Part shown: positions 52,383-61,221 of the stretch, piece by piece
Layout of the letters: each line of letters starts with the position of its first letter
Numbering within the stretch: the first letter of the stretch is position 1
Assembly: GCF_007748095.1 (NCBI RefSeq)
Contig: NZ_CP036287.1
Span: 1 to 64,000 of the forward strand
Length of the DNA stretch: 64,000 nt
Source of the DNA: Engelhardtia mirabilis
GTDB lineage: Bacteria > Planctomycetota > UBA1135 > GCA-002686595
Reading direction: 5' to 3'
Translations under genes and position numbers: made by a program
Notes under the pieces: generated by a model
Database searches by the model: none
What the model saw: the letters and a program-made list of their open reading frames with translations, nothing else
Told to the model about the DNA's origin: nothing

Positions 52383-53543
52383 GTGACCGTGGTGCAGAAG
52401 ATCCACCTACCCAGCGCGACCGCCGAGCAGTTGCTCGAGTCCGCCGACCTGACCGTCGTCGACCTACGCAGCCCCTCCGAATTCGCGGAGGACCACGTGG
52501 TCGGCGCCATCAACGCGCCGCTGTTCGACGACGCCGAGCGGGCCATCGTCGGGACGCTCTACCGTCAGCGCGGCTCGGAGACGGCCTTCGAGGCGGGCCT
52601 GCAGATCACCCGCGCGAAGATCGCGGCCCTGGTGGGGCACATCGCGGCCAGTGCCGGCCGGCCCCTGGTCCCCGAGGACCTCGACGAGCACGTGCGGACC
52701 CTGGGCGAGGGCGGCATGGGCGACATGCGCGCGCGGCTGGTGCCCGAGCTGGCGCGCGAGCTGCCCGACGGGGCGCTGGTGGTGGCGTGCTGGCGCGGCA
52801 ACCTGCGCTCCCAGAGCGTGGCCGCGCTGCTGCGCCGGGTGGGCCTGTCCGACGTGTACTTCCTGTCCGGCGGCTACAAGGCCTGGCGGCGCTACATCCG
52901 CACCCGCCTGGACACCTGGTCGCCGCCGCCCAGCTTCACCCTGCGCGGTCTGACCGGGGTGGGCAAGTCACTGGTGCTGCGCGAGCTCGAGCGCCTGCGT
53001 CCGGGCTGGACCCTGGACCTCGAGCTGCTCGCCGGCCACCGCTCGTCGATCCTCGGCATGGTCGGCCTGGAACCGGTGGTGCAGAAGGTCTTCGAACGAC
53101 GCGTGGTGGAGCGCATCCACCGGGGCTTTCCCGGGCGCCTGGTGGTCGAGGGCGAGAGCCGCAAGGTCGGCAACGTGATCCTGCCCGATCGGGTTTGGCA
53201 AGCGGTTCGAGGAGGTATCGCGATCGAGCTCGTGGCCGACGTGCCGCGTCGTATCGACGTGCTGACCGAGGACTACCTGGGCGAGGTCGACAACCGCGAG
53301 CAACTCCTCGCTCAGCTGCCCTTCATCGAGAAACGCCTGGGCCCGATCAAGTACGACGGCGTGCTGACCGGCCTGCTCGAGGCCGGCCGCGAGGACGAGC
53401 TCGTGGAGTTGCTCCTCGAGAAGTACTACGACCCGTTGTATCGGCACTCGGAGAAGGGCATCCGCTACGCCGCGACGATCCGCTCCGACGAGCCCGAGGT
53501 CGCGGCCGCCGAGATCGCGGCCTGGGTCGAGACCCAGGGCTGA
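52383..53543 (+). CDS. mnmH: tRNA 2-selenouridine synthase
   Basis: MnmH (SelU/YbbB) replaces the sulfur of 2-thiouridine at the tRNA wobble position with selenium, through a geranylated intermediate. The 386-residue protein has an N-terminal rhodanese domain with the essential cysteine in ACWRGNLRSQSVA (Cys136) and a C-terminal P-loop domain starting with GLTGVGKS (189-196), then DLELLAGHRSSILG and a closing LLLEKYYDPLYRHS. Length fits E. coli MnmH (364). It implies a selenophosphate source (SelD), which is not in the window. The start is GTG 52383; the frame is open far upstream, but those residues are unlike the family. Confidence 0.92.
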   Translation: MTVVQKIHLPSATAEQLLESADLTVVDLRSPSEFAEDHVVGAINAPLFDDAERAIVGTLYRQRGSETAFEAGLQITRAKIAALVGHIAASAGRPLVPEDLDEHVRTLGEGGMGDMRARLVPELARELPDGALVVACWRGNLRSQSVAALLRRVGLSDVYFLSGGYKAWRRYIRTRLDTWSPPPSFTLRGLTGVGKSLVLRELERLRPGWTLDLELLAGHRSSILGMVGLEPVVQKVFERRVVERIHRGFPGRLVVEGESRKVGNVILPDRVWQAVRGGIAIELVADVPRRIDVLTEDYLGEVDNREQLLAQLPFIEKRLGPIKYDGVLTGLLEAGREDELVELLLEKYYDPLYRHSEKGIRYAATIRSDEPEVAAAEIAAWVETQG

Positions 53544-53559
53544 GCTGACGGCCGCAAGG

Positions 53560-53575
53560 GGGGGGCTGTCCCCCC
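53560..53575 (+). terminator. Short GC hairpin after mnmH
   Basis: Six G (53560-53565) pair with six C (53570-53575) across a four-base loop about 17 bases after the mnmH stop. Weak but well placed. Confidence 0.4.
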
Positions 53576-53833
53576 GGTTGGGACACCGAGCGGGTCGATG
53601 CGGCCCCCGGGACGGCGACCGGGCGCTGCGTACCGCAACGGGTTCATTCGAGCCCGTGTTGCTGCCCCGTGACCAAATATCTCGGAAGGTCCGAGCAATC
53701 GGGACGTACGTGACGTTCTACCGATTGCAGCGGGGCCGACGGAGAGAGCGTCCCTCGCTGCATGGACCACTTCCGAACCGGACTCTTCCGTCCGATCCAG
53801 CTCGAGGCGCGCCAGGGGAGCGCGCACACGACC

Positions 53834-54670
53834 ATGCTGAAGCTCGCTCAATCGAAGCGTTTCCGTCCGACGTACGTACTGACCCTGGCCGCGCTCGCCG
53901 CGGTCCTCACCGCGACGCACGGAATTGGAGCCGCCGCCACGTCGGCGACCGCGATCGGCCTCTGGACCGGCGGTAGTTCGAGCGACGGGAGTTCGAGCGA
54001 CGGTTCGATCGCCTCTGCCGCGATCGACGCCGTTCCCGCACCCTACGGCCTCGCGACGATCGCCGGGCGAGTGGTGGACGCCGACGGCCGGCCCCTCTCC
54101 GGTGTGACCGTCGAGTTGCGTGGCGGTGGTGAAGGTAGCGCGAGGTTCGCGTTCGTCGACGGCCATCGCAACTCGCGGCCAACCGGCCTGCTGGTCACGG
54201 ATTCGACCGGCGAGTTCGAACTGCACTTCGTGCCTCACCCGCACCGGCCCTACGCCCTCGCCCTGGAGGCCGAGGGCTTCGCCGCGCCCAGTTGGAACTG
54301 GCGCGCGATCGGCGCGGCGGACGTGTTCGACCTCGGCACCGTGGCACTCCCCAAGGCGGCGACCGTCCGAGGACAGGTCGTCGATGGTCAGGGGCGACCC
54401 CTGGCCGGTCCCTGGCGCGTGACCGTCGCGAGTGCCTGGTCGTTACCCGTTGCCGGGCCGCGCGCACATGCGGGACCGACGTGGGTGCGCGAATGGGTCG
54501 ACCCCGAAACCGGCCGCTTCGAGATCGTCGGCCTGCCGCCGGGGAAGGCCGATATCCGCCTCGACGCGGAAGGCCTGCCCTTCTTCGACGGACCGATGGT
54601 GAACGTCCCGGCCGGCGGCGCACTGGAACTTGACTTCGAGTACACGGGTCCCATTCCGCCGAGCGAGTGA
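53834..54670 (+). CDS. Membrane-anchored carboxypeptidase-regulatory-repeat protein
   Basis: This roughly 278-residue protein has one N-terminal membrane helix (YVLTLAALAAVLTATHGIGA) and two Ig-like modules of the carboxypeptidase D regulatory type: IAGRVVDADGRPLSGVTVEL with TGEFELHFVPHPHRPYALAL, and VRGQVVDGQGRPLAGPWRVT with GRFEIVGLPPGKADIRLDAE. A short Ser/Asp-Gly repeat links helix and modules. The segment PSWNWRAIGAADVFDLGTVA closely matches one in the next gene's product (ASWRWSEIDAGQVVDLGTVV), so the two are paralogues. ATG 53834 is chosen; an ATG 24 codons upstream is possible. Function unknown; such modules usually bind surfaces or carbohydrates. Confidence 0.7.
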   Translation: MLKLAQSKRFRPTYVLTLAALAAVLTATHGIGAAATSATAIGLWTGGSSSDGSSSDGSIASAAIDAVPAPYGLATIAGRVVDADGRPLSGVTVELRGGGEGSARFAFVDGHRNSRPTGLLVTDSTGEFELHFVPHPHRPYALALEAEGFAAPSWNWRAIGAADVFDLGTVALPKAATVRGQVVDGQGRPLAGPWRVTVASAWSLPVAGPRAHAGPTWVREWVDPETGRFEIVGLPPGKADIRLDAEGLPFFDGPMVNVPAGGALELDFEYTGPIPPSE

Positions 54671-54756
54671 CGTCGCCGAGCGCGCGCGGGGGTTGATCGA
54701 TCGCGAGGTCGTCCTGCGCGGAGCTGTCACCGCGCGGTATCTGGACCCAGGGGGTG

Positions 54757-54787
54757 TTGACCAGGCGGCAGTCCGATCGGCTACAAC
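54757..54787 (+). promoter_or_regulatory. Candidate promoter for the 54824 gene
   Basis: TTGACC (54757-54762) and TACAAC (54782-54787) are separated by 19 bases, giving five of six and four of six matches to the common bacterial promoter; the -10 ends 36 bases before the ATG. Confidence 0.35.
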
Positions 54788-54823
54788 AGGTCGCGTCCTC
54801 CAGACCCGTCCGGTTATCGCCTG

Positions 54824-57358
54824 ATGTCGAATCGCCTGCTTGCTGTCCTCGTCCTCCTTGTCGTCGTCGTTGCGGTCCTGTTCGAGTACAGCGGGACCGA
54901 CGTCGAAGCCCCGCACGGATCGCCCGGCTCGGCGCCGACGGAGAACTCGAGTGCGCCGATCACGTTGACAAGGCCCGACGCCACGCGCGAGCTGGGCCGA
55001 TCCGCGGTCGTGGAGGAGTCGACCGGCGAGCGTCCCATCGCCTCGGACTCGGCGATCGAGCAGGCCAATCTCCCAGACGGCCGCGCGCGCATCGTCGGAC
55101 TCGTCGTCGACCAGAGCGGCGACCCCATCCCTGGCGCTGCCTTCATGCTCCACGGATGGGGCGCGAATAGCCGCCGCAAGGTCGAGTTCGGCGATCCCGG
55201 CACCATCGATCTACCCGGGACGACGACGGACGCTGGACGGATCGACCTGCCCTTCGAGCCCCACCCCGCGGCCCAGTACACCTTCGACCTCGAGCCCCAG
55301 GACTTCGGTCGAGCGAGTTGGCGCTGGAGCGAGATCGATGCCGGACAGGTCGTCGACCTGGGGACGGTCGTCCTGCGCGCGGAGGGTCGCCTGGAGGTGC
55401 GTCTGCGAGGCCCCGACGGCAAGGCACCATCGGGCATCTGGAATGTCTACGCCGTCCCGCATCCGACCATGGGCGCGAGTCCGGGCGCCGCCAGCCGCGA
55501 CTATGCAGACTGGGATCCGGCGGGCGAGCGCTGGTCGATTCGCGGGCTCCCGCCGGGCCCGATCGAGGTCGGCGCCGACGGGCCGCTGGACTCGCGGGTC
55601 CGGGCGATCCGAGTGCCCCTCGCCGCCGGGGAGACGCGCGAGGTGGAATTGGTCTTCGAGGGCCGCGACCAATCGAGCGATCTCCGAGTCAGCTTCCTGA
55701 TGAACCTGCCCTTCACCACCCAGCTCGCGGCCGATGCCGTGACCCTGTGGTCACCGAGCGGCCAGCGAATCCCCGCCCAGGTCCGCAGCAGCAACTCGAT
55801 CGAGATCGCCGAGGCGGTGTCGGGCGAGTACCGCGTCGAGGTGGACGACCCCCGTTTCGAGCGAGTCGAGCGAAGGCCGCTGATCCGTGGTCGGAGCTAT
55901 GGAGTGCGGCTGCGGGGCAGCGTCGGCTTGGCCCTCGATCTGATCGACGAGGTCAGCGGAGCCGCGCTCGAAGAGGCCAGGGTGGAGGTCACCTACCCCG
56001 AGCTGCCGGATGGGGCCGAGCGGAGGTCGACCAGCGTGCAGGTCATCCACGAAGGCGGACCCCTTCCCGAGGGTGGTGTGGTCGGCGGCATCTACCCGAC
56101 GACCGCTCGCCTGCGCGTGGTCGCGGACGGCTATGCCCCCTCGGAGGTCGTGCTCGAGGAGCTGCGACCTGGCGAGGTGCGCGCAGTGCGCTGCGAGCTG
56201 GGCCAGCCCTTCACCCTCCGCGGCCGACTGACCTGGCCCGACGGTCGGCCCGTCGACGCGGACGTGACCCTGTTCCCACCGACGGAGTTCTCGCCCCTCG
56301 ATCGCGCGCACCACCAGGTCTTCATGATGCCCGACCACCTGGGGACGACCCACACCGACGCGGACGGGCGATTCGAGCTGCCGAACCTCTCGCCGGGGAC
56401 CTTCGGCCTGCAGGCCGACGCCTCGGTGTTCTTCTCGACCTGGTTCCCGAGCGTCGCGGCCGATCGTGGGGCAGAACCCGTCCAGCTCGTCATGGAGTCG
56501 GCGGCCTCGATCGTCGGGCACATCGACCTGCCCGCCGACTCGGCCGGACGGCTCCTGGTGCAGGCCGTGGTCTCCGAGATCTCCACGATCGCGCCGCTCG
56601 CGAGCCTGGCTCGGCTTCGCTACTGGGGGCCGCACCAACGTGTGACCTCGCAGGACGGGCGGTTCGACTTCGCAGGCCTGCGCGCGGGCACCTACCGGCT
56701 GCTCTATGCGGTCGACGAGGACCCCGACTTCGGCGCGACCGGGCTCGAGTTGGCCACGGTCGAGCTGGCGGCGGGCGAGCGGCGCAAGCTCGACCTCGAC
56801 GGGACCTCCCTGGTCTCCGGCGCCATCCACGCCCTCGTCACGGTTGACGGCGCCCCCGGAACCGGGCTCGTGCTGAAGCTCGCACGCCGCGGCGACGACG
56901 GCTCCGCGATGGACCGGGTCGAGGCCGACCTCGGCCCCGATGGTGAAGCCCTGCTCGAGCTGTTGCCGTCCGGCGAGTGGTTCGCGTCGATCGAATGGCG
57001 GAGCAACAGCTTCCAGCACTGGTCGGCCGCCTGGCCCACACCCGCGATCGTCGCGGATGGTCAGGTGGCGGAGCTGCACATCGACCTCGAGGTCGCATCC
57101 GGTGCCCTGCAGGTCGGCGATGCCGAGGACGACCGCGCGGAGCTGCTCTACTCCCTGCATCCCGACCCCGCCTCCGACCCCCTCCGCCTGGGTCGGTACT
57201 TCCACCAGTTCCTGCCCGCGGACGGGCGCATCGTCTGCGAGCAGATCAGGGGCGAGCTGCGCCTGTCCGTCTTCCGCGACGGTGAGCCGCCCCTGATCAA
57301 CGACCTGCCGATCGCCTGGCCGCCGGCGGGGGGCGAGCTGAGCGTGGAGATCCCCTGA
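54824..57358 (+). CDS. Large membrane-anchored protein with many Ig-like regulatory repeats
   Basis: The 844-residue protein has an N-terminal membrane anchor (LLAVLVLLVVVVAVLFEYSG) and then a chain of carboxypeptidase-regulatory modules. Examples are IVGLVVDQSGDPIPGAAFML, FTLRGRLTWPDGRPVDADVT with DGRFELPNLSPGTFGLQADA, and DGRFDFAGLRAGTYRLLYAV. About six to eight modules fit the length. No enzyme domain or sorting motif is seen. It probably faces the periplasm or cell surface. It is paralogous to the 53834 product and to the repeat part of the 61222 gene. It converges on the radical SAM gene with only six bases between the stops. Confidence 0.75.
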   Translation: MSNRLLAVLVLLVVVVAVLFEYSGTDVEAPHGSPGSAPTENSSAPITLTRPDATRELGRSAVVEESTGERPIASDSAIEQANLPDGRARIVGLVVDQSGDPIPGAAFMLHGWGANSRRKVEFGDPGTIDLPGTTTDAGRIDLPFEPHPAAQYTFDLEPQDFGRASWRWSEIDAGQVVDLGTVVLRAEGRLEVRLRGPDGKAPSGIWNVYAVPHPTMGASPGAASRDYADWDPAGERWSIRGLPPGPIEVGADGPLDSRVRAIRVPLAAGETREVELVFEGRDQSSDLRVSFLMNLPFTTQLAADAVTLWSPSGQRIPAQVRSSNSIEIAEAVSGEYRVEVDDPRFERVERRPLIRGRSYGVRLRGSVGLALDLIDEVSGAALEEARVEVTYPELPDGAERRSTSVQVIHEGGPLPEGGVVGGIYPTTARLRVVADGYAPSEVVLEELRPGEVRAVRCELGQPFTLRGRLTWPDGRPVDADVTLFPPTEFSPLDRAHHQVFMMPDHLGTTHTDADGRFELPNLSPGTFGLQADASVFFSTWFPSVAADRGAEPVQLVMESAASIVGHIDLPADSAGRLLVQAVVSEISTIAPLASLARLRYWGPHQRVTSQDGRFDFAGLRAGTYRLLYAVDEDPDFGATGLELATVELAAGERRKLDLDGTSLVSGAIHALVTVDGAPGTGLVLKLARRGDDGSAMDRVEADLGPDGEALLELLPSGEWFASIEWRSNSFQHWSAAWPTPAIVADGQVAELHIDLEVASGALQVGDAEDDRAELLYSLHPDPASDPLRLGRYFHQFLPADGRIVCEQIRGELRLSVFRDGEPPLINDLPIAWPPAGGELSVEIP

Positions 57359-57364
57359 CGACGC

Positions 57365-58750
57365 TCAGACGTTGCGCCGCAGCAGGGCCAGCCCCTCGCG
57401 GAACTGGGCTCCCAGCTCCCACAGGCTGCGCACGCCCGTGACCCGTCGCCACAAGTACGACGGGCGCAGGTAGAAGCGGCGCACCATGGCCTTCTTCATG
57501 GCGACCATGCGCGCGCGGTCCAGGGTCTGGGTCGGCAGGAAGGCGTCGGCGCCGCCCTGGTCCATGACCAGGTCGCTGGCCTCGGCGAGGCCCAAATCGA
57601 GGGCTTGTTTGCGGAAGGGCGTGCCGAAGCGCGGCACGGCCATGTTGAGGGACATGAAGTCCATCTCGAGCCCGATGGCCAGGTCGAGGGTGCGCTGCAG
57701 GCTGGCCTCGGTCTCCTCGGGCAGGCCGATGATGAAGGTGCCCACCGTGCGCAGGCCGGCGCGCTTCGCGCGGCGGAAGGCGTCGGCGATGATCGAGCTC
57801 TTGTAGCCCTTCTTGTAGGCCGCCAGCAGCGCGTCGTCGGCGGACTCGACGCCCATCATCACCGTGTGACAGCCCGCGGCGCGCATGGCGCCCAGCATCT
57901 CGTCGTCGGCCACGTCGGGCCGTGTGTAGCCGGTCCACGAGACGTCGCCGCGCTCGGCCAGGGCCGCGCACAGCTCCAGGCCGCGGTCGCGCACCACGCC
58001 GAAGGTCTGGTCCATGAAGAACAGCTCCTTCACGCCGCGCGCGCGCAGCTCGTCGATCTCTTCCAGCACGTCGTCCACCGGGCGGGTCTGAAAGCCCAGC
58101 GTGCCGATCACGCAGAAGGTGCAGGGGTAGGGGCAGCCGTAGTCGGTCAGCACCGTCGCGAAGCGCTTGGAGCGCGCGAAGCTGAAGTGGTAGCCCTCGG
58201 TTGGGAACAGCTCGTGACGCGGGCGCGGCACGCGGAAGCCGCCCTTGCGCTGCTTGCGCTCGAGGCGCAGCAGGCGCTCGGGCGCACCCGTCGCGTCGCG
58301 CACGGTCATGTCCTCGATGCGCTCGCGGTCGCCGTCCAGGTAGGCCAGCACGTCCTCGTTGGAGAACACGTGCAGGGCAGCCTCGAGCCAGGGCTCTTCG
58401 GTCAGGCGTTGTTCACTGGCCTCGTGCAGCACGTCGCCGATGGCGATCACCCGCCGCCCGCGCGCGGCCTGGTTCGCGAGGAAGGGCCGATCCTCGTCCC
58501 ACGAGACCGAGCCCACGAGTGCCACGATCACCTCGGGGTCCAACTCGTCGATGCGCGCCGCGGCCGCGGCGGGATCCAGCCGCTCGGCCATGCAGTCGAG
58601 CACCGACGTCTCGTGCCGACTGGCCAAGGTCCCCGACAGCGTCACCAGATCGACCGGATGGAACAGGTAGTTCGACTTGGTCGTCTTCGAGCAGAAGTAG
58701 TCGCGGATGTAGATCCGGCGACCGGGGGGATTGAGCAGCAGCACGCGCAT
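57365..58750 (-). CDS. B12-binding-domain radical SAM protein
   Basis: The 461-residue enzyme has an N-terminal cobalamin-binding-like domain (MRVLLLNPPGRRIYIRDYFC, VIVALVGSVSWDEDRPFLAN) and a radical SAM core with the cluster motif CPYPCTFC (Cys206, Cys210, Cys213), then VDDVLEEIDELRARGVKELF, TVMMGVESADDALLAAYKKG and a long C-terminal segment. Members of this class act in methylation, ring formation or lipid/antibiotic modification. The substrate is not predictable. ATG 58750 is supported by a candidate -10 eleven bases upstream. A broken partial copy lies at 60366-61090. Confidence 0.87.
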   Translation of the reverse strand: MRVLLLNPPGRRIYIRDYFCSKTTKSNYLFHPVDLVTLSGTLASRHETSVLDCMAERLDPAAAAARIDELDPEVIVALVGSVSWDEDRPFLANQAARGRRVIAIGDVLHEASEQRLTEEPWLEAALHVFSNEDVLAYLDGDRERIEDMTVRDATGAPERLLRLERKQRKGGFRVPRPRHELFPTEGYHFSFARSKRFATVLTDYGCPYPCTFCVIGTLGFQTRPVDDVLEEIDELRARGVKELFFMDQTFGVVRDRGLELCAALAERGDVSWTGYTRPDVADDEMLGAMRAAGCHTVMMGVESADDALLAAYKKGYKSSIIADAFRRAKRAGLRTVGTFIIGLPEETEASLQRTLDLAIGLEMDFMSLNMAVPRFGTPFRKQALDLGLAEASDLVMDQGGADAFLPTQTLDRARMVAMKKAMVRRFYLRPSYLWRRVTGVRSLWELGAQFREGLALLRRNV

Positions 58751-58761
58751 GGAGCCGAGTG

Positions 58762-58767
58762 AGTCTA
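58762..58767 (-). promoter_or_regulatory. Candidate -10 element (TAGACT) before the radical SAM gene
   Basis: On the minus strand TAGACT, identical to the trxA element, ends 11 bases before the ATG at 58750, close enough for a very short leader. Confidence 0.4.
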
Positions 58768-58987
58768 TCCGGTGACCCTGGGGACGGCCGTGCATGGAGC
58801 CAAAGGCCTGCGGGCACGTTTCGCACCGGGCGGCTCCGCTGGTGAGCGAACACGGGCGCGGATCCGGGCTCGGCAACTTCCTAGACGGATCGCGGGATCC
58901 CGTTCAGCCTCGGGGCGCGGCGTCGAGCCACTCCCGGTGGGCGCCGCACGCAACTCGCTCCCGTCGCCCCAGAAGAAGGAGACTTCG

Positions 58988-59470
58988 ATGCGACTCACCC
59001 GTCTGGCATCCGGCCTCGTGGCCATCCCCGTCCTGCTCGTTTCCCTGGTCCTTTCGATCAATGCCCCCGCCGCCCCGGCGCCGCCCTGCCAAGAGGGTTG
59101 GACCAAGGGCGCCTGGGACCTGCCCGCCGGCGCGGGCTCGGGCTTCGCCGAGGGCAAGCTGGTCTCGAACCTGACCGGCAACACCGTCTACAAGATGGAG
59201 TGCAAGCTGATCGCGACGCCCTCGCCCTGCCTGTCCTGCATCCAGGGCACCATGTACGGCTACCTGGACGACGGCTTCGGCCCCTCGCCCGACTACCTGG
59301 TCAAGGGCAGCTACTCGGGCACCTGGCTCAACGGACAGGGCACCTTCGGCGCCTACGTCTACGAGCTGAACGGCGCCGGCCCCGTGGGCAAGATCGGCGG
59401 TGTGTTCGCCGACCCGCCCTTCCCGGTCGCCATCGGCGAGTACAAGGGCGAGTGGGTCGTTTGCCCGTGA
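58988..59470 (+). CDS. Secreted hypothetical protein
   Basis: I do not recognise this 160-residue protein. It has a signal peptide (LVAIPVLLVSLVLSINAPAA) and a mature beta-rich domain with four or more cysteines (PCQEGW, MECKL, SPCLSCIQG, WVVCP) that could form disulfides. Repeated Gly/Tyr strand words (GTMYGYLDDGFGPSPDY, GSYSGTWLNGQGTFGAYVYE) recall small beta-barrels. AAGGAGA about six bases before ATG 58988 gives a clear ribosome binding site. A strong hairpin follows the stop. The upstream 237 bases are shared with the divergent radical SAM gene. Confidence 0.7.
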   Translation: MRLTRLASGLVAIPVLLVSLVLSINAPAAPAPPCQEGWTKGAWDLPAGAGSGFAEGKLVSNLTGNTVYKMECKLIATPSPCLSCIQGTMYGYLDDGFGPSPDYLVKGSYSGTWLNGQGTFGAYVYELNGAGPVGKIGGVFADPPFPVAIGEYKGEWVVCP

Positions 59471-59521
59471 TGCGCGGTTGAGCGCGCCAGGCCGATCCGC
59501 GCCATTCCGAGCGGATCGCGA

Positions 59522-59559
59522 ACCCCGGGGGGCGTCGCGCGAGCGGCGCCCCCCGGGGT
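59522..59559 (+). terminator. Strong terminator after the 58988 gene
   Basis: A perfect 13-bp stem (ACCCCGGGGGGCG at 59522-59534 with CGCCCCCCGGGGT at 59547-59559) that can extend into the loop lies about 50 bases after the stop codon. Confidence 0.8.
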
Positions 59560-59650
59560 CGTTACAAAGAACCCGCTGGCGCGAGCGTGGGTGGAGCCGA
59601 CAATCGGATCACTGACGCGACCCGTCCGCACCCACTCGATGGAGATTGGA

Positions 59651-60142
59651 ATGAGCAAGCCCGCCCTCGCCGTCCTCGCAGTCCTTGCCCTCGTCGGATG
59701 CGGTTCCGTGCCGACCGAATCGGATCCCGTCGACAGGGTCCAGGTCATCGAAGGGAGCGCCGACCTCGAAGCGGCCTTCGCCGCCCGCTACCAAGCTTGG
59801 ACCATCGGCCAGCTCGACGATCGTTGGAACGAGCTCTACGCCCTCTGCCGAGAACAATCTGCGGCCCTGCTCGAGGCGCGCTTCGACCGCGGCGAGACCG
59901 AGTTGTTGTGCGGCACATGGAGCGACCCCCTGGGCGGCTTCGCCATGCAATCGAGCGCAGCGGAGGGCCCCGCCAACGCCTCGCGCGGCTTCATCGACGG
60001 CGACCAGGTGACCTACGAGGTCGCCGTGCTGCCCTTCGACGAGTACCCCGCCTACTACGCCCTCGAACGCGAGCGCGACTGGGTCGAGCGCCGCTGGGCC
60101 CTGTTGCGCGCGAGACGCGACATCGCCCAGCTCGCGCGCTGA
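59651..60142 (+). CDS. Hypothetical lipoprotein
   Basis: The 163-residue protein starts with a lipoprotein signal (MSKPALAVLAVLALVGCGS, lipobox Cys17). The mature part is helical and charged (LEAAFAARYQAWTIGQLDD, RWNELYALCREQSAALLEAR) and ends in YALERERDWVERRWALLRAR. I do not recognise the family. GGAG lies about nine bases before ATG 59651. The 220 bases after it, up to the pseudogene, show no gene. Confidence 0.65.
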   Translation: MSKPALAVLAVLALVGCGSVPTESDPVDRVQVIEGSADLEAAFAARYQAWTIGQLDDRWNELYALCREQSAALLEARFDRGETELLCGTWSDPLGGFAMQSSAAEGPANASRGFIDGDQVTYEVAVLPFDEYPAYYALERERDWVERRWALLRARRDIAQLAR

Positions 60143-60365
60143 GTCCTGCATCGTTGATTGACGTGGACCCACTCCAGCGGGCCGCACTGAACCCAAGAAG
60201 AGCCGGGCTGGCCATTCCAGGGAAGATTGTCCGACGAGCGATCGGAACCACCGCTTCACTCGTTCTCCCGGCAGCCAGCGCGGGGGCACCGGATCCTCGC
60301 TTCCGGGCCGCCGCTCTCCTACTTGACACGATGCTGGGGGGGTAACGTCAAACGGCGAAGAGGGA

Positions 60366-61090
60366 CTGGTCCATGAAGAACAGCTCCTTCACCCCGCGCG
60401 CGCGCAGCTCGTCGATCTCCTCCAGCACGTCTTCGACCGGCCGCGTCTGGAAACCCAGGGTGCCGATCACGCAGGCCGATCATGCAGAAGGTGCAGTGGT
60501 AGGGGCAGTCGTAGTCGGTCAAGAGCGTCGCGAAGCGCTTGGAGCGCGCGAAGCTGAAGTGATAGCCATCGGTGGGGAACAACTCGTGGCGCGGGCGCGG
60601 CACGCGGAACCCGCCCTTGCGCTTCTTGCGCTCGAGGCGCATCAGGCGTTCGGGTGCGCCCGCGGCGTCGCGCACGGTCATGTCCTCGATGCGCTCGCGG
60701 TCGCCGCTCAAGTAGGTCAGCACGTCCTCGTTGGAGAACAGGTGCAGGGCGGCCTCGAGCCAGGGTTCTTCCGCCAGGCGCTGTTCGCTGGCCTCGTGCA
60801 GCACGTCGCCGGTGGCGATCACCCTTCGGCCGTGGGCGGCCTGGTCCGCCAGGAAGGGCCGGTCCTCGTCCCAGGAGACCGATCCCACCAGGGCCACGAT
60901 CACCTCCGGTCCGAAGGAGTCGATCCGCGCGCGCGCCGCCGCCGGGTCGAGCCGCTCCGCCATGCAGTCGAGCGCCGCCAGCTCGTGCTCGCTCGCCAGG
61001 GTCCCCGAGAGGGTGACCAGATCGACCGGATGGAACAGGTAGTTCGACTTGGTCGTCTTCGAGCAGAAGCAGTCGCGGATGTAGACCCGA
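60366..61090 (-). pseudogene. Truncated, frameshifted copy of the radical SAM gene
   Basis: This segment matches 58007-58718 of the intact radical SAM gene at high identity. It lacks the first eight or so codons and everything after the MDQ at about residue 245, so the second half of the enzyme is missing. The cluster motif survives as CPYHCTFC. A 13-bp tandem duplication (60462-60487) then shifts the frame; 725 bases here against 712 in the intact gene agrees exactly with a single 13-bp gain. No functional product is expected. Confidence 0.9.
60462..60487. repeat. 13-bp tandem duplication causing the frameshift
   Basis: GCCGATCACGCAG (60462-60474) is followed directly by GCCGATCATGCAG (60475-60487); the intact gene has one copy at the matching site. 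Confidence 0.9.
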
Positions 61091-61221
61091 TCCCCGAGGC
61101 CACGGAGTTGCCGTCACCTGCCTCGCGAGAGGAATCCGACGTCGAGCAAGGGCATTGCCGAAGGACTCCGGGTCGGAACGACTCCGAATCGAGGGTCTCC
61201 GTATCGACGGACTCCGTCTCG

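Noticed and set aside
60324..60345. TTGACA-like promoter near the end of the radical SAM pseudogene
   Set aside because: It would drive antisense of a broken gene and has no good -10 at the right distance; probably chance.
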